Below, one piece after another: positions 13,440 through 25,799 of a DNA stretch of 64,000 nt. The stretch comes from Glandiceps talaboti (taxonomy: Eukaryota > Hemichordata > Enteropneusta > Spengelidae): contig NC_135550.1 of assembly GCF_964340395.1 (NCBI RefSeq), positions 7,794,101-7,858,100 of the forward strand, written 5' to 3'. The translations under genes and the position numbers were made by a program. Under the pieces are notes generated by a model. The model was not told the DNA's origin, did no database searches, and saw nothing but the letters and a program-made list of their open reading frames with translations. The stretch's first letter is position 1; every line of letters begins with the position of its first letter.

Positions 13440-14330
13440 GGGATATATATTTTTGTTGTATTCGCGATAATCAAATCAAATCGATTGGGGGTCCGAACCC
13501 CAAAAACAGCCCCCTCAACGGCAATCACGGCTTCAAGCTGTTTCTGTACTGCTTATGAATAATATCGATCATTGGTTGTACAAACACTAATTTTTCGTAT
13601 TTTAACAATTTTCAGCCTATATACTTTGGTTTTCTGATCGAAGAATGATTCTCCAGCGACAGCTAGGAACATTTTAACATGGTGACAGACTCAAGTCTAT
13701 GCTTTCGCTCAACATTTAAACTTGTCACTACACTACCTACAGATAATATTCACCACCAATTAACAGATACAATATCTTCATTAAGTCATTGACAAATGTT
13801 TGTGAATATATCTCATTTGACTACCAGAGTTCTCTTAATTAGTTATTCTTAGATTTTCAACAAATTCAGATTGTTTGTTATATTTATCCTATCCAAGACA
13901 TACAAATATATTTTCTCTTAGATTTCATGATATGTATAATATCGACCAATGACTAATTATTCGTATTTTTAACAATTTTCAGCAAATATATATTTTGGTT
14001 TTCTGATCGAAAAAATGATTCTCCAGTGACAACTAGTACAGTTTAAGCATGGTGACAGATTCAAGTGTATGCTTTCGCTCAAAATTTGAGGACTTGCACT
14101 GCACTACCTACAGCTAATTAACAGATACAATGTCTTTATCAAGTAATTAACACATTTTAGTGGTTATATCTCCTTTGACTACCAGAGTTCTCTTAATTAT
14201 TTATTTGTTCGATTTTCAACTGGTTTTTTTATAACTTAATGAAATTCAAATCAGTTCTATGTTATATTAGATTATATTTATCATATCCAAGCCATGCAAA
14301 TATTTATATTTAAGATTTCATAATCATCAA
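13440..14330. repeat. dispersed repeat family, partly duplicated in tandem
   Basis: Copy one spans about 13440-13930. A second copy lacking the first ~100 bp spans about 13935-14330. Shared blocks are AACAATTTTCAGC, TTGGTTTTCTGATCGA, AATGATTCTCCAG, GGTGACAGA, TATGCTTTCGCTCAA and GACTACCAGAGTTCTCTTAA. Related copies lie at 23455-23560 (first part only) and 57330-57640. No protein is recognised. Confidence 0.75.
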
Positions 14331-14352
14331 TGTTTCTGAGAAAAGACAATTA

Positions 14353-14716
14353 TTATTAAAGTGGCCATATGGATGAGGATTTGATATTTATTTTTGAATT
14401 TTAATTCATAAAACAATTTAATCATGGCTTCCTACTTGGAAAATCAATGTGAAAGAACGTATGCCAAATCCTTGTTTGTAACTCAATAAATTGCAAAAGC
14501 TTAATAAACGTGTAAAATCTTTGTTATTGTACGTACAATAACAAACTTTTTACGTATGTTTTAGCTTTTTGCAAAGTATTGAGTTACAAACAAAGACTTG
14601 GCATATGTTGTTTCACATTGATTTTCCAAGTAGGAAGCCATGATAAAATTGTTTAATGAATTATTTAAAATTCTAATATAAATACCCAATCCTCATCCAT
14701 ATGGCCACTTTAATAA
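14353..14716. mobile_element. 364-bp foldback (MITE-like) element
   Basis: The ends are TTATTAAAGTGGCCATATGG (left) and its reverse complement (right). The arms pair almost to the centre, which is a perfect palindrome, TGTTATTGTACGTACAATAACA (14522-14543). Internal matching blocks include ATCATGGCTTCCTACTTGG with CCAAGTAGGAAGCCATGAT. The element is non-coding and ends 11 bp beyond the receptor stop codon on the minus strand, so it probably supplies part of that gene's 3' UTR. A minus-strand AATAAA inside it (14387-14392) could serve as poly(A) signal. Confidence 0.85.
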
Positions 14717-14727
14717 CCTGGTTTACT

Positions 14728-17346
14728 TTACAATTGTTGTTCAAGGAATAGATTTTGACCATGACGTCGCTGAGGTGTATTTTGTGGTTTACTGTGTCCC
14801 TTTGTAGCACAGTGAGTTGATAGAAGATTATCTACCATAAAAGCAATAAATACAAACGTTCCTTGTAGAGAGTTGAACACTATGACGAAGACACTCAGAA
14901 CAACGTCATCGATGAAACTTTCAACCAAAGCTAGACTCCAAGATAGGCCCATCACAATAGACAATTTTAAACTCAGAATGGTTAGTTTTCGCCACCCCCC
15001 GACACTGCTGTTCTGAACACCAGTCGAACTACCTTTGATGGCTATGACGACTAGAACGCCACACACAGTGTTGAAAATAAGGATTGTGGTTATTGGAGTG
15101 ACAAAGAATACAAGCAGTGCCACTTGGTTACGAATCCAGCATACTCCATCTGCTCCGTAATCGATTCTAAGGCCAGTGCATTTACATGTATCTATAGCAA
15201 CTAGTAATCCTACAACAATAGCAGGTAGACCCCAACCACACATAAGATAAGTAAAGAATATCTTCCTTCCCTGATTAACGTGTAACAACTTTGTGACAGA
15301 AAGAAAGGTTCGACACATATCAAACATTATTATTGCCATCCAACAGAAAGATGCCAACCAGGTGTAATGAAGACAAGCAGCTAGTGCAAAACAAAGTTGT
15401 GGAAATTCATTGATTCCCATTCCAGATAGGAATAGACTTTGTGCAATTAACAATGATATAACTAGATTTAGAAGAAGTTTCTTCGGGAAAATATGCATTT
15501 TCTTGGAAAGACAGTAAATGATTATATGTGCAGAAAGACAAACAACGGATAACGAAGAACAGGCAATTGTTAACCAAATCAACCATCTTTCAATTCGAAC
15601 TACTGGATATTCAGACATGGCATTACCACAGACGTACGCAACAGCATTGGTTACAGAAATATAAAAGTCGCTAGATTCATACGTGGAACCTCTATAGCGA
15701 TACACCAGTGTACCACCTTTGACATTGTACTCCGAAGTATTGAGACGTAACAATTGACTTGTATTACACGCAGGGAATAAGTTACCGGTGGAATTGAAAG
15801 TAGACTGAACAGATTGATTGGATTTGGTGGTATTGGAATCAAATATAATATTCCCCGTTTTCCTTTGAATATTTTGCCGAATTCCTCTAAGGCCGATGCA
15901 TTTCTTTAACATTGGATCAAAAAAGCTTTGTACAGGACATACCACATGTAGAGATTGCTTTCTTCGGAAACGAAAAGCTGACATTTCAACATTTGTTTCA
16001 TGTAATGTCGGTAAATCGAAAAGAATCGACAGGGAATATACTTCTCTACGTATTAGAGTAAGTTGAGCTCCACATGTCAGTTTGTATACGTCATTGCAAT
16101 GAGCACAATACATATTTTTGTAAATATCAATGTTTGTACTAAACGGGGAACCATGTGAAACCAACGAAAAATGTGACTTACACATTCTTGTGTGACGTTT
16201 GAATAGCCCTTCTTGTGAACCATTGTAAATTGATGAGGCACATGTGTCAATGAAATTGCTACAGTACCTTAAAATAGAGGTAGAGATTACTCTCTGAATT
16301 GGCGTCATACTACACTCTGTAGAATTATGAGCCAACTTTGCCAACTCTACAGTCTGCCAAAAATCTAGATTTTCAATTTCAACGTGTGGGTGGTTGTCAC
16401 GTATAAAATTCATTGGACACTGCAAAATCACCTTCCAAATTTCTATATCTGATTCAGTCAGACCATTACATGTTGCACAGAATACATTACGATACATTAT
16501 ACCATCTGGACCAGTCACAGGTACAACTCTCAGGGAATATTCTGTAAACGAAACAAAACAAAACCAAACACGAATTAGTAATTGTTTATATTTGGTTTCA
16601 AGTTGATAGATTGCAAAGTTGTTGACAATAGTGAAATTTGTGTATGTAAAGTTGTTAGAATTCTAGATTAGGATAAGACGATCGTATTATGGGTTGTTAC
16701 AATTCTAATTTACGATGAGAGCATAGTAGGTTAGGTTGTTAGAATACTTGGTTAGGATGAGAGGTTGTTAGAATTCTAGGTTAGGATGAGAGGATGGTAT
16801 GTTAGGTTCTTATGATTCTACGTTAGGATGAGATGGTCGTATGATGGGTTGCTGGAATTCTAGGTTAGGGTGAGAGGAGTGTACGTTGGGTAATTGTAGG
16901 TTAAGATAGGGGGATTGTACGTTAGGTTGTTAAGATCCTAGGTTAGGTTGACAAAATTGTATATAAGGTCGTTCATCGACTCTATGTTAGGGTGGCAGGT
17001 AGTAGTTTATCTAGCTAGTTGGGTAAAGAGGGTTGTAGATTATGGCTGTTACAGGAGCCTATGGTACGAAGAGTGAATCATAGGTTAAATGTCATCGGAT
17101 GGTTGAATAGTTGGATGTCGAAGAGGCACTTGTTTTTACAAAGAATGGTGTTATAATTCATATAGACTATTCAATTCCGTTTACACAAGGCACCAATGTC
17201 TTGGAGCATGGCTACATCATAGTGCGCTGTATTAGGGTAGCGTGTATGATACAATATTTTAGGTTGGCACACAATGCATTTACTGATGAGGTGAAGCATC
17301 ATGGGTGGATGGTGAATAGATGGATGGATGGATGGATGGATGGATG

Positions 17347-17377
<31 letters not shown>

Positions 17378-18072
17378 GGACAGACGGACAGACGGACAGA
17401 CAGGCACACACACAAACACCCTCCTTCCTATCTACCTACATCTTTATCCACATGCACTCATACGTACATCCGTATATATACGTACGTATATGTATACATG
17501 CACGCATGCACGCACATACATACATACATACATACATACATACATACATACATACATACATACATACATACATACATACATACATACATACCTTCATCAG
17601 TAATTGGGCTAGTACAAAGTCCCCTGGTGTGGTAATCATTCCATTTTTCAGGACAACTCTGTCTCATCAAGACATTTCCCACATCGGTGAATACACATGC
17701 ATCGGACGGGGCATACATGCTCTTTCCACCTGCATCAGTAGCTGGAAGATGAGCAGTTGTTGTCGTCTCTAAGCATACATCTGTGTAGTCATAGCAACAG
17801 TCTCCCATCACTAAGCAATTAGCATCACAGTGACAAACCCAATTCCCATCAGGTTTATCCAATATTGTAGCATTGCAGATGGGGTGACCAGACACAGACA
17901 TGCAGGAGTCAAGTCGACGATGATTTTCTTCACTGAAGCAAATGCCAGATATATTAGGCTCTCCGTAGTCATAAGAACTTGAAGGGAAAACGGAGGCGGG
18001 GGTTGTTTGGAATGTAAGCACGGTTGTCATCGGAACAATGATAAACATACACCAGTAAGTCGGTGTAGCCAT
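14728..18072 (-). CDS. class-B2-like seven-transmembrane receptor with somatomedin-B domain
   Basis: Two coding exons: 18072-17592 and 16541-14728. The donor is GAAG|GTATGT, the acceptor TTTACAG|AAT, and the junction has phase 1, giving 764 residues. Residues 1-25 look like a signal peptide. Residues 57-100 form a somatomedin-B domain with all eight cysteines (57, 66, 80, 82, 86, 92, 93, 100), including CHCDANC and CCYDYTDVC. A Cys-rich ectodomain follows with two related motifs, YRNVFCATCNGL (~177) and YKNMYCAHCNDV (~301). The seven helices run from about 480 to 730. Family landmarks are CWIRNQVALLVFF, LSWSLALVES and NSLQGTFVFIAF, with conserved extracellular cysteines near 544 and 628. No GPS autoproteolysis motif is visible. 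Known: receptors of this Methuselah/adhesion-like group are expanded in several marine invertebrates; ligands are mostly unknown. The start codon is chosen because it opens the signal peptide; an earlier exon is not excluded. Confidence 0.88.
16542..17591 (-). other. intron of the receptor gene, with microsatellites
   Basis: Contains GATG and GACA runs (about 17317-17401) and a (CATA)n array (about 17512-17591) that reaches the 5' splice donor: the GTATGT donor is itself the first repeat unit. A TTAGGTT-type degenerate repeat (GGTTAGGATGAGAGG variants) occupies about 16660-16930. Confidence 0.85.
17512..17591. repeat. (CATA)n microsatellite abutting a splice donor
   Basis: Twenty perfect units. 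On the minus strand it reads TATG/GTAT and merges with the GTATGT donor of receptor exon 1. Confidence 0.95.
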
Positions 18073-19320
18073 GCTCTTCTACTTCCTGTTAAGTGAAATT
18101 GAAAACAAACAATCGTTTTATTTAAAATCTGTATTATGACATTAAGATACGTCCGAATCTGTTGCATGTATGGAGAATAAGGACAGCTCAAAAACTCACT
18201 TTAACCCAGCTCCACCGAAATGTTCTCTGTTATGTTCAAAATGATTCCTTCCCTAACATTCTATGGTGATTTCGCAATTTTCGTAACTTTTATCCACATT
18301 CACTGGTCAATGCACATATTACTGTACAGCATGGACTTTAAAATAAATGGGTGGAAATTTGTGACTTTGATATACCAATGGGTCTAAAACTACAAAATGA
18401 ATTTGTATTTCATTTCATCATAAAATTATGGCATATCAACGAGGTGTATCTTTAGAACTGTACTGGTCATCCGTCAACATCGGGACATGTCAAATACCAC
18501 GATTGTACGTACATTATGAGCAAATATTTATTGAGAATCAAACAAATTTCACCTTCATTTACAGACTGAATTTGTCATTTCATATTTTTATATAATATAT
18601 TCTTGGTACCTGCAATAGAATTTTACCTTATGCTAGAGGGTCAAAATATAACAAAAAGGTCAACTTATTCTCACCCGCGCCTGTTCGCGCCCCTATAGGA
18701 ATGCACGTGAGGCGTGTGGAACGGAAGTTATGGTGTCGACTAAGAAATCAAATGTTTGTTATTTTTATTATGTGCCTAGGCAGTAATATTCTATTTCAGG
18801 CACCGAGAATTGAAATCAGTGTTAGTTTTACGTCATAATGTTCCAAATATGAGTGCATGGACTAATATAAATATGAGCCACAGGTGAATATTTGACAACT
18901 TCACGTGAAGTCGAGTGGCAAACCCAAAAATAGCATCCGATATACAGTTTGTAAGTGTCTTGAACTACAAGCATTAAACTGTGCAAGATGGTCACGTAGA
19001 ACGTCGAGCTCTACAATTTGATAACCCTCTCACTAACTTAGAGAACTTGTTTTGAACTTGAATGGGTGGTGGATCAAAAAGGCAGCAATGCGTTTCAGCA
19101 GTATTTAATGTTGAGACTGCAATATCAAATTTGGATTTAACCAATACAGTAGAAATGATGTTGGCTTGTGTTTAACTCATGGGACATGACATTTTTGACA
19201 CAAAGATCGGCACGTTTCAACAATGACAGAGACACAACAAACACAGCAGTATCATTTGCCTAATCACATTGAAAAGTGATAAAGCATTGTTATTCTTTAT
19301 AACAGTGCAGTAGAAACAGA
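18073..19320. other. upstream flank of the receptor gene, no feature seen
   Basis: This would hold the receptor promoter. I see no clear TATA/initiator pair and no coding exon. Confidence 0.3.
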
Positions 19321-19330
19321 CTTCTGTTGA

Positions 19331-19625
19331 ACTCATTACACATTGACTTGATGATCATAATGGCTTCAATTGTTTACTTTCCAACTGATATTAACATTAC
19401 ACATTGACTTGATGATCGTAATGGCTTCAATTGTTTACTTTCCAATTGATATTAACATTACACATTGACTTGATGATCGTAATGGCTTCAATTGTTTACT
19501 TTCCAATTGATATTAACATTACACATTGACTTGATGATCGTAATGGCTTCAATTGTTTACTTTCCAATTGATATTAACATTTCACATGGACTTTATGATT
19601 TTCATGGTTTCAATTGTTTACTTTC
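19331..19625. repeat. 61-bp tandem repeat, about 5 copies
   Basis: The unit contains ACATTACACATTGACTTGAT, GATCGTAATGGCTTCAA and TTGTTTACTTTCCAATTGAT. The central three copies are practically identical; the first and last diverge. Confidence 0.92.
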
Positions 19626-19840
19626 CTACTGAGAATCCAACACGTTCACTCGATTGTCAACTTCTACATACCCACTGTGTGCAACACCTAATATATGCGA
19701 TTCTTTTGCATTGAAAGTTGTCTCTCTGTTTGTAAAAGTTATCGATCATATGAGTGAAACACCAAGGCAACATAATTTATACTATAAAATCTGTTTGCCT
19801 GTTAAAATTGTTCATATTGATTATTAAATTGTTTTGTTTT

Positions 19841-19923
19841 GTTTTAAGCACAACTGAACTGCTAAGGTTCAGTAGTGCTATAGGCATGGTGCGATGTCTG
19901 TCCTTCTGCCTGTGTGTGTTGTG

Positions 19924-19989
<66 letters not shown>

Positions 19990-20300
19990 AACTTAAACTC
20001 AAAAACCGCCAGACCAATTGCCTTAGTATTTGATGGGAACATTACTTTTGGTGTCCAGTTGGGAAATTGATCAAAGGAAAATGATCGCATTACAGGTATG
20101 CGATGTGGGTCAAACTCAAAAATCACTGGGTAGATTGGTCTTAAATTTGGTGGGGGGTGTGTAAATTAAGCTTTGTTCATGACATAGTGATTCCATCAGT
20201 AATATGCAAATTAGGTCTAACATATATTTCTTTGGTCAAAATTCTTTAATTCCAAAACTACTGAGCAGATTGAGCTGAAATTTAAGTCTGGGATCAGAAT
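19841..20300 (+). mobile_element. dispersed element with embedded (GT)n array, copy 1
   Basis: Begins TTTTAAGCACAACTGAACTG, then GGTTCAGTAGTGCTATAGGC, ATGGTGCGATGTCTGTC, a (GT)n run (19925-19987) and AACTTAAACTCAAAAACCGC, with a tail that includes repeated CAAACTCAAAAATC-type phrases. The same order recurs at 48765 and 52509. It is non-coding; the superfamily (SINE-like or Helitron-like) is not decided. Confidence 0.75.
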
Positions 20301-20559
20301 TGACGGTGGCGAGGGGGGGGGGGGAGGGGGCAGGGGAGAAATTATTTTGGTCGAAATTTTTTTGCAGTCTTCCCCCCTAGTAGCCCCCTCCCCCTTCCCG
20401 CCAAACATATTTGAATTTGCATTTACACAGTACCCCCCCCCCCCCGCGCCGCTCTACTTTACAAGTGGACATCAACTTCAGCGCCTATACATAACAATTT
20501 CTTTACAAATATGTGTGGGCTTTGCGAAAAAGGTTTGGCTGTAACCTATACTTGGAGAT

Positions 20560-20830
20560 AATAGCTAGCAGAGTTTTCTCTTTCACTCTTGATTCTGGGC
20601 AGAAACAGCATCCCCCATGATAGGTAATGGGGAGGCTGTGAGGGGATGTTCCCCCTTCCACAGTAAGCACTTTTTAAAAAAAAATAAGGGCATGTAGGAG
20701 GTCATTTAAATGGCATAAAATGTCAAACCATACACACTATCGAGAACCATAGACTACTTAAAAACTAGCTTCAATACCCTAATTTCAATACATTATTATG
20801 CAACTGTATGGCTATATTACGTACATTTTA
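20560..20830 (+). repeat. dispersed repeat, inverted relative to 24385-24665
   Basis: Shares with the reverse complement of 24385-24665: GCTAGCAGAGTTTTCTCTTTC-like start, GGGGAGGCTGTG, ATGTTCCCC, AAGCACTTTTTA and GTAGGAGGTCATTTAAATGG. The last block also matches GTAGGAGGCCATTTAGCGGC inside the foldback at 655-2140, so the three are related. Confidence 0.6.
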
Positions 20831-20954
20831 ACTTATATTTTTGCAGACACACACATTTGCTTGGCTATTGACGGCCTAATAATTAAATGTAATTCTATGT
20901 ACAATTTTGCAAAGTGAGGTTTGAATGTTCAAAAACGTCTCCACAGACACACAC

Positions 20955-21076
<122 letters not shown>

Positions 21077-21179
21077 GATATTTCAGGTAAAGTTAATGAT
21101 TCAATACATGAATATACAATGATTGGTATAATATTGTCAACACAGATATTATCATATATGTTTTTCTAATCTTATTGTA

Positions 21180-22560
21180 CAGATTTTATTGAAATGAAAA
21201 TATAGAATTAGAAGATTTTGATGATATAGATAATGAACTTGGAAATTTATCAAATGAAGAAAACCTTGCTACATCAGTAATTGAATTATCATTCATAGAT
21301 GCTCAACCATTATCGGAATTACAACAATATGTCAATCAAAGTGCAATGGTACCAGCTTGAAAACAAGTCAGTCATACACAAAATTAGAGGAAATTAATGA
21401 GAGGGAGAATGTAGAAGAATTACCGAAATATTTAGTAGAAGAGGAAGCTAGAATAGAAAATCAGATATATCAAAACGAGGTTGTTATCTTTGAAATATAA
21501 ATTAGCTGAAATAAAACCATTGAAAGAAATATTAAAGGATCCACAACTTACTTTTCAAAAGACAACGAGTGACAATTGTATCATTAGCCACTAGTATTGG
21601 ACTTGTTATTACTAGTATTGCCGTCACAATGGGTATTAAAAGTAATCCAACAACTGCTACAGGAGGTAATTATAATACACCAAATAATGGACTAGCTAGT
21701 AAAGCGTATAATACAGCCATATCATCTTTAAAACGTGTTTCTGAATGGTTAAAATCATTAGGAAGTTTTACCAGCTTAACCTGGTATAATAGCATCTGTT
21801 GTAGCGTTTATTCTGAACATAGATGAAAGTGTTATATCGAATATCTTTGGATTGCTTTACACATATGTTAAATTTGAGTATTTGAAGACCAACAATGGAA
21901 AAAATGTATGTATAATATATAAATGCCATATTCAAAGGAGTTATACTAATAAAACGGCTTTAAAGTGAAAGAATTCTATATAGAATTACACTTGATCCAA
22001 ATACAGCCCAACCTGGGGAAGTACTTTATGTAAGGTATCCAAAATTAAGTAGTGGAATGCTTTTAGTACCTAATAGTTTAGATTTAACATTTGATATTAA
22101 CGTCAAAGGAATCGCTGGCAAAATACTAATACTCTAGTACAAAATGTGTCAAAGAATCTATTTTCAAGCGTAGTTCTTAAGTTTCAAGGTAAGGAGTTGT
22201 TTGATTTAACAGGGTCTCAATTTATAGAAACATATAGATATAGATATATATATATAAACACATTAAGGATAGGAATAATAATACACTGTATGGATTGTTA
22301 GCTGAAAATTTTAGAAAAGTACAGTGTGGATCTGATGTACAATATATATGGTAATACCTTCGCATATAAATTAACTCGTCAAATGGCTCCAAATCATGGT
22401 AGTGTTTATCCCCATGCTCTTGGAGGTGATATTGAATGGGATCTCACACTATCAGATCCAAAATATCTCATCAAATGTTTAGATGGTAATATTACCCGGT
22501 ATTAACATTTTTGTTACAGCTACATTTCCGAAGTGATGTGTACAAGACAGAGCTATTGAT
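21180..22560 (+). pseudogene. decayed Polinton/Maverick-like virion-gene block
   Basis: Several broken plus-strand frames lie in a row, unlike the surrounding DNA. First is an acidic stretch ending in a stop near 21358. A second acidic stretch follows and stops near 21497. Then comes a glycine/alanine-rich hydrophobic segment (SLATSIGLVITSIAV near 21580) followed by a basic amphipathic part. The fourth block contains the phrase TLDPNTAQPGE (about 21990) and further beta-rich sequence to about 22500. The phrase and gene order recall structural-protein genes of Polinton/Maverick (adintovirus-like) elements in invertebrate genomes. At least five stops or frameshifts interrupt the block, and no polymerase, integrase or ATPase remnant was recognised. 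It is a dead fragment; assignment rests on remembered motifs. Confidence 0.5.
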
Positions 22561-22569
22561 CACTGATGC

Positions 22570-23440
22570 TTTGCGCAAGTGCGATCATTAAAAAAAAAAC
22601 AATATCAGTGTACCCAAATTTAAAAAGAATGTACATTTATGTTGAATGCAATTTTCATTCACCTGTCAATCGACTGTCAATCACCCTATATGGTATAATA
22701 TATATCATCAAATTGATTTTTGTGGTCCGTACCAACATTTTACCTCTCCTATGCAATCCCTATTTCAACACGCGACTTTGCTACACTTCTACACGTGCAA
22801 CATGTCACTACGTGCAGTATCTGATTACTGGTATTTTAAAAAATACATTGCTGCCTTTTCTGATCGGAAACTAATTCTCCAGCTTGTTTACCGATCCACT
22901 CCTATTCAAAACTAATGCATTGGAAAAGTGTTTTGTTGTTGTTGAAAGTTTAGTCTCAGTAAACCAATCTAAGAGCTATGCATTCACAAAGAATTGGTGT
23001 ACTTACCTCCTATATCAGTCTCTTTCTGAGCAATGAGAATCTTCGCTGTGATGTCAGATATGGGAGCATATAGAATAGCGTTATGCTTTTTATTGCTTAT
23101 GGGTAAAATATTAAAATTCATTCCGAATTACCCGGATTTGTTTTATTTTCAAATTTAAATAACAAACACTTGTTTAGAGACACACATAATTTATCATGGC
23201 CCCCCCCCCCGTGTAAAATCGAGTTTCCTTTGACACCTGTTCATATATTAGTGACAGCTAATATGGAGATTCCGCCTCTTACATGTTGAGATTTCTATTC
23301 CATGGAAAATGAAAATTCGTGAAAGATAGATTGACGATTTTAGCTATACCATTCTGTACATCTCTAAACTTTTAAAATCTTAAAGCAGCAACTGGAACTT
23401 TTTTGCAAATATTTTGTTGGGTACAATAACTTCGTGAACA
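22570..23440. other. non-coding interval
   Basis: The plus ORFs at 22566-22915 may be degraded continuation of the upstream virion-gene block, but nothing diagnostic is seen. A short coding-like minus segment (23008-23100) ending at a GTAAGT donor is discussed among the rejected items. Confidence 0.3.
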
Positions 23441-23454
23441 GTGTGGATAAAAGT

Positions 23455-23565
23455 ATTTTTGTAGCTGTATATACGATAACTATCTGAGTTCGCGCCCAAA
23501 AACAGTGACATCAACGGCAATCAGGATTTCAACCTGTTTCTGTACTGCTTATCGACCGACCACTA
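23455..23565 (+). repeat. partial copy of the 13440-type dispersed repeat
   Basis: GCTGTATATACGATAA, then CCCAAAAACAGTGACATCAA, CGGCAATCAGGATTTCAACC and TGTTTCTGTACTGCTTAT match the start of copies at 13440 and 57330. It stops at about 23565 before the TA array. Confidence 0.65.
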
Positions 23566-23619
23566 ATAAACCTTTAGACCAATTTACATTGTTCAAAACA
23601 CACACAGCGCGCGCGTACG

Positions 23620-23751
<132 letters not shown>

Positions 23752-24384
23752 GGGGGGTGTGAATAATTCTACTAGGTTTTTTTGGATGTGATGATTCAAG
23801 AATGAAGTTTGAAAATAAATTTCCTTAACAGGTGTGCCACCACAAACAATCTTTCGAATCATTTCCTGTTTAAATGCGTCAATTTAAGACTATAATCAAC
23901 ACTTCACATATAAGATGCACATCTTGACATTTGCAAATGAGACTATTTGTGTCCTTATCAGCCATTAGCACACTTATTATCGTACTGAGTTAACAAATAA
24001 CAATTATCACATTCTGTAAAATGGCCGGGGTAATCGCATTGTACATAATCCTTCATGAAATACCTGCAACTGTACATCCTTCATTCATTAGTATGGTGGC
24101 CCATAAGTAACACACAAAGTCTATTGTTTGATTTTAACCAAATTAAATCTCAGGAGCGATCGTTTACTGGGTAAATTTGAAAATGTCTTGCTATATTCAG
24201 TGATGAGGTGGTTGACAGCCATGCTAATGTGTTTGTGTATGCCTTAATCTCTCTTCCCTCCCTCTGTCTGTCTGCCTATCTCTCTGTCTTTCTCTGTCTC
24301 TCTGTCTCCCTACCATACATTTTATGATGGCACCACCAATAGCCAAGTGAATGTGTGTCTGCCAAAAAATCTCTTTATACATTA

Positions 24385-24665
24385 AATGGCCAGGGTATAG
24401 TCATATAGTGTAAAATAATGTAAAATTGGGGTATTGCAGACAATTTTCAAGTACTTTATGGCTTTCGATAATTGTGTGGTTTGAAATTTCATGCCACTAA
24501 ATGGCCTCCTACACGTTCTTGTTTTCAAAAAAAAACTGCTCACCGTGGGAGGGGAACACCCCATCCCACACCCTCCCCACTAGCTATCATGGGAAAAATG
24601 CAAAGTGCTGTTCCTCCCCAAAATCAAGATTGAAAGAGAAACCCTGCTGGCTAAGTATTTTTATG
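24385..24665 (-). repeat. dispersed repeat, inverted partner of 20560-20830
   Basis: The reverse strand carries GTGTAGGAGGCCATTTAGTG, the A/T-rich spacer, the G-rich block and the AGCAGGGTTTCTCTTTC end, in the same order as 20560-20830. Confidence 0.6.
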
Positions 24666-24669
24666 TACA

Positions 24670-25320
24670 GGTTACAGCCCAATGTGAGACCTTTTTTGCA
24701 AAGACCACATCTGTTTGTAAAGAAATATCACGTTGTTATGTATGGACACTGAAGTTAATTTCCAACTGTTATTTTAATGTAGTGTACTATACAACTGTGC
24801 ATCTCTAGAATGTTGCAAGTGGGGCGGGGAGGTTGGGCTGTATAATTACACATATTGAATATGTGTAGCCGGGGGGGGGGGGCTACGAAAAGTCTTGTGA
24901 GACCATGACATTTTTTGAGAGTGCAAAGGGGGAGGGGGCTGCAAAGTTTATTTACCAAAATATTTTCTGCCCAGGCCCCCTGTCGTAAATTCTGACACCA
25001 GTCTTAGAGGCCTGTCTGTATACATGTATGATTGGCAGGGTCCGTCAGTCAGGTACGTCAATAGAACCATGGAAGTATAAACCATAGCATGATACCATGG
25101 CCATCTAACTTTTTAAAATGAAACCGTGTACAAGTACTCTACTAAATTTATGTCCATATTCATATTCGAATTAAGAATCAAGTGATTTCTCTCAATATAC
25201 TGCTAGCGATGGTGCAGACACTGTAGATAGCTTGTCAGTTTGTGAGGTGACATTACACCTCACTTGCTAGTGAATTTATATAAGTCGCCATGTAATACTA
25301 TTTGGCAGTGATTACCTTCC
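24670..25320. other. non-coding interval with G-rich tracts
   Basis: G runs near 24871 and 24930. No exon can be supported. Confidence 0.3.
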
Positions 25321-25345
25321 GTAAGGAAAGTTATGAGTGTGTGTA

Positions 25346-25406
<61 letters not shown>

Positions 25407-25433
25407 GCCTGTCTCTGAGTATATGGGTCTGTT

Positions 25434-25464
<31 letters not shown>

Positions 25465-25502
25465 GCCTGTCTCTGAGTACGGGTCTGTCTGTTTGTCTGT
25501 CA
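25346..25502. repeat. (CTGT)n compound tandem repeat
   Basis: CTGT units with two embedded copies of GTGCCTGTCTCTGAGTA (about 25405 and 25463), so a ~58-bp higher-order unit is duplicated. The array is preceded by the palindrome CCTTCCGTAAGGAAAG. Confidence 0.93.
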
Positions 25503-25799
25503 TCATGTTCTCATAACAGGCTACAGCTGGTTCAATTCAAACGGAATTTAGTACATGTATTGTTTAGTAATAGTAGGGCAAGAACTATAATCAGGCAATG
25601 TTTTAACCAATGCATGTACCAGTTATTATGACATTTGAAGCTCGCATTCCTAAAATATTGCCTATAGTAACCGAAACTCGTTCATTATGCAAATGTCTCA
25701 ACTCTAAACGCTGCATCTTAATTTATAGACACATACGCATTGTTATCATCAATGTATACGTAGATACCAAATTATATGCATTTAATGCAGAAACACGTT

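Noticed and set aside
23008-23100. Minus-strand coding-like segment (reads NKKHNAILYAPISDITAKIL...) ending at a GTAAGT donor
   Set aside because: Only ~30 codons, no good acceptor or start codon upstream and no partner exon found; too weak to call.
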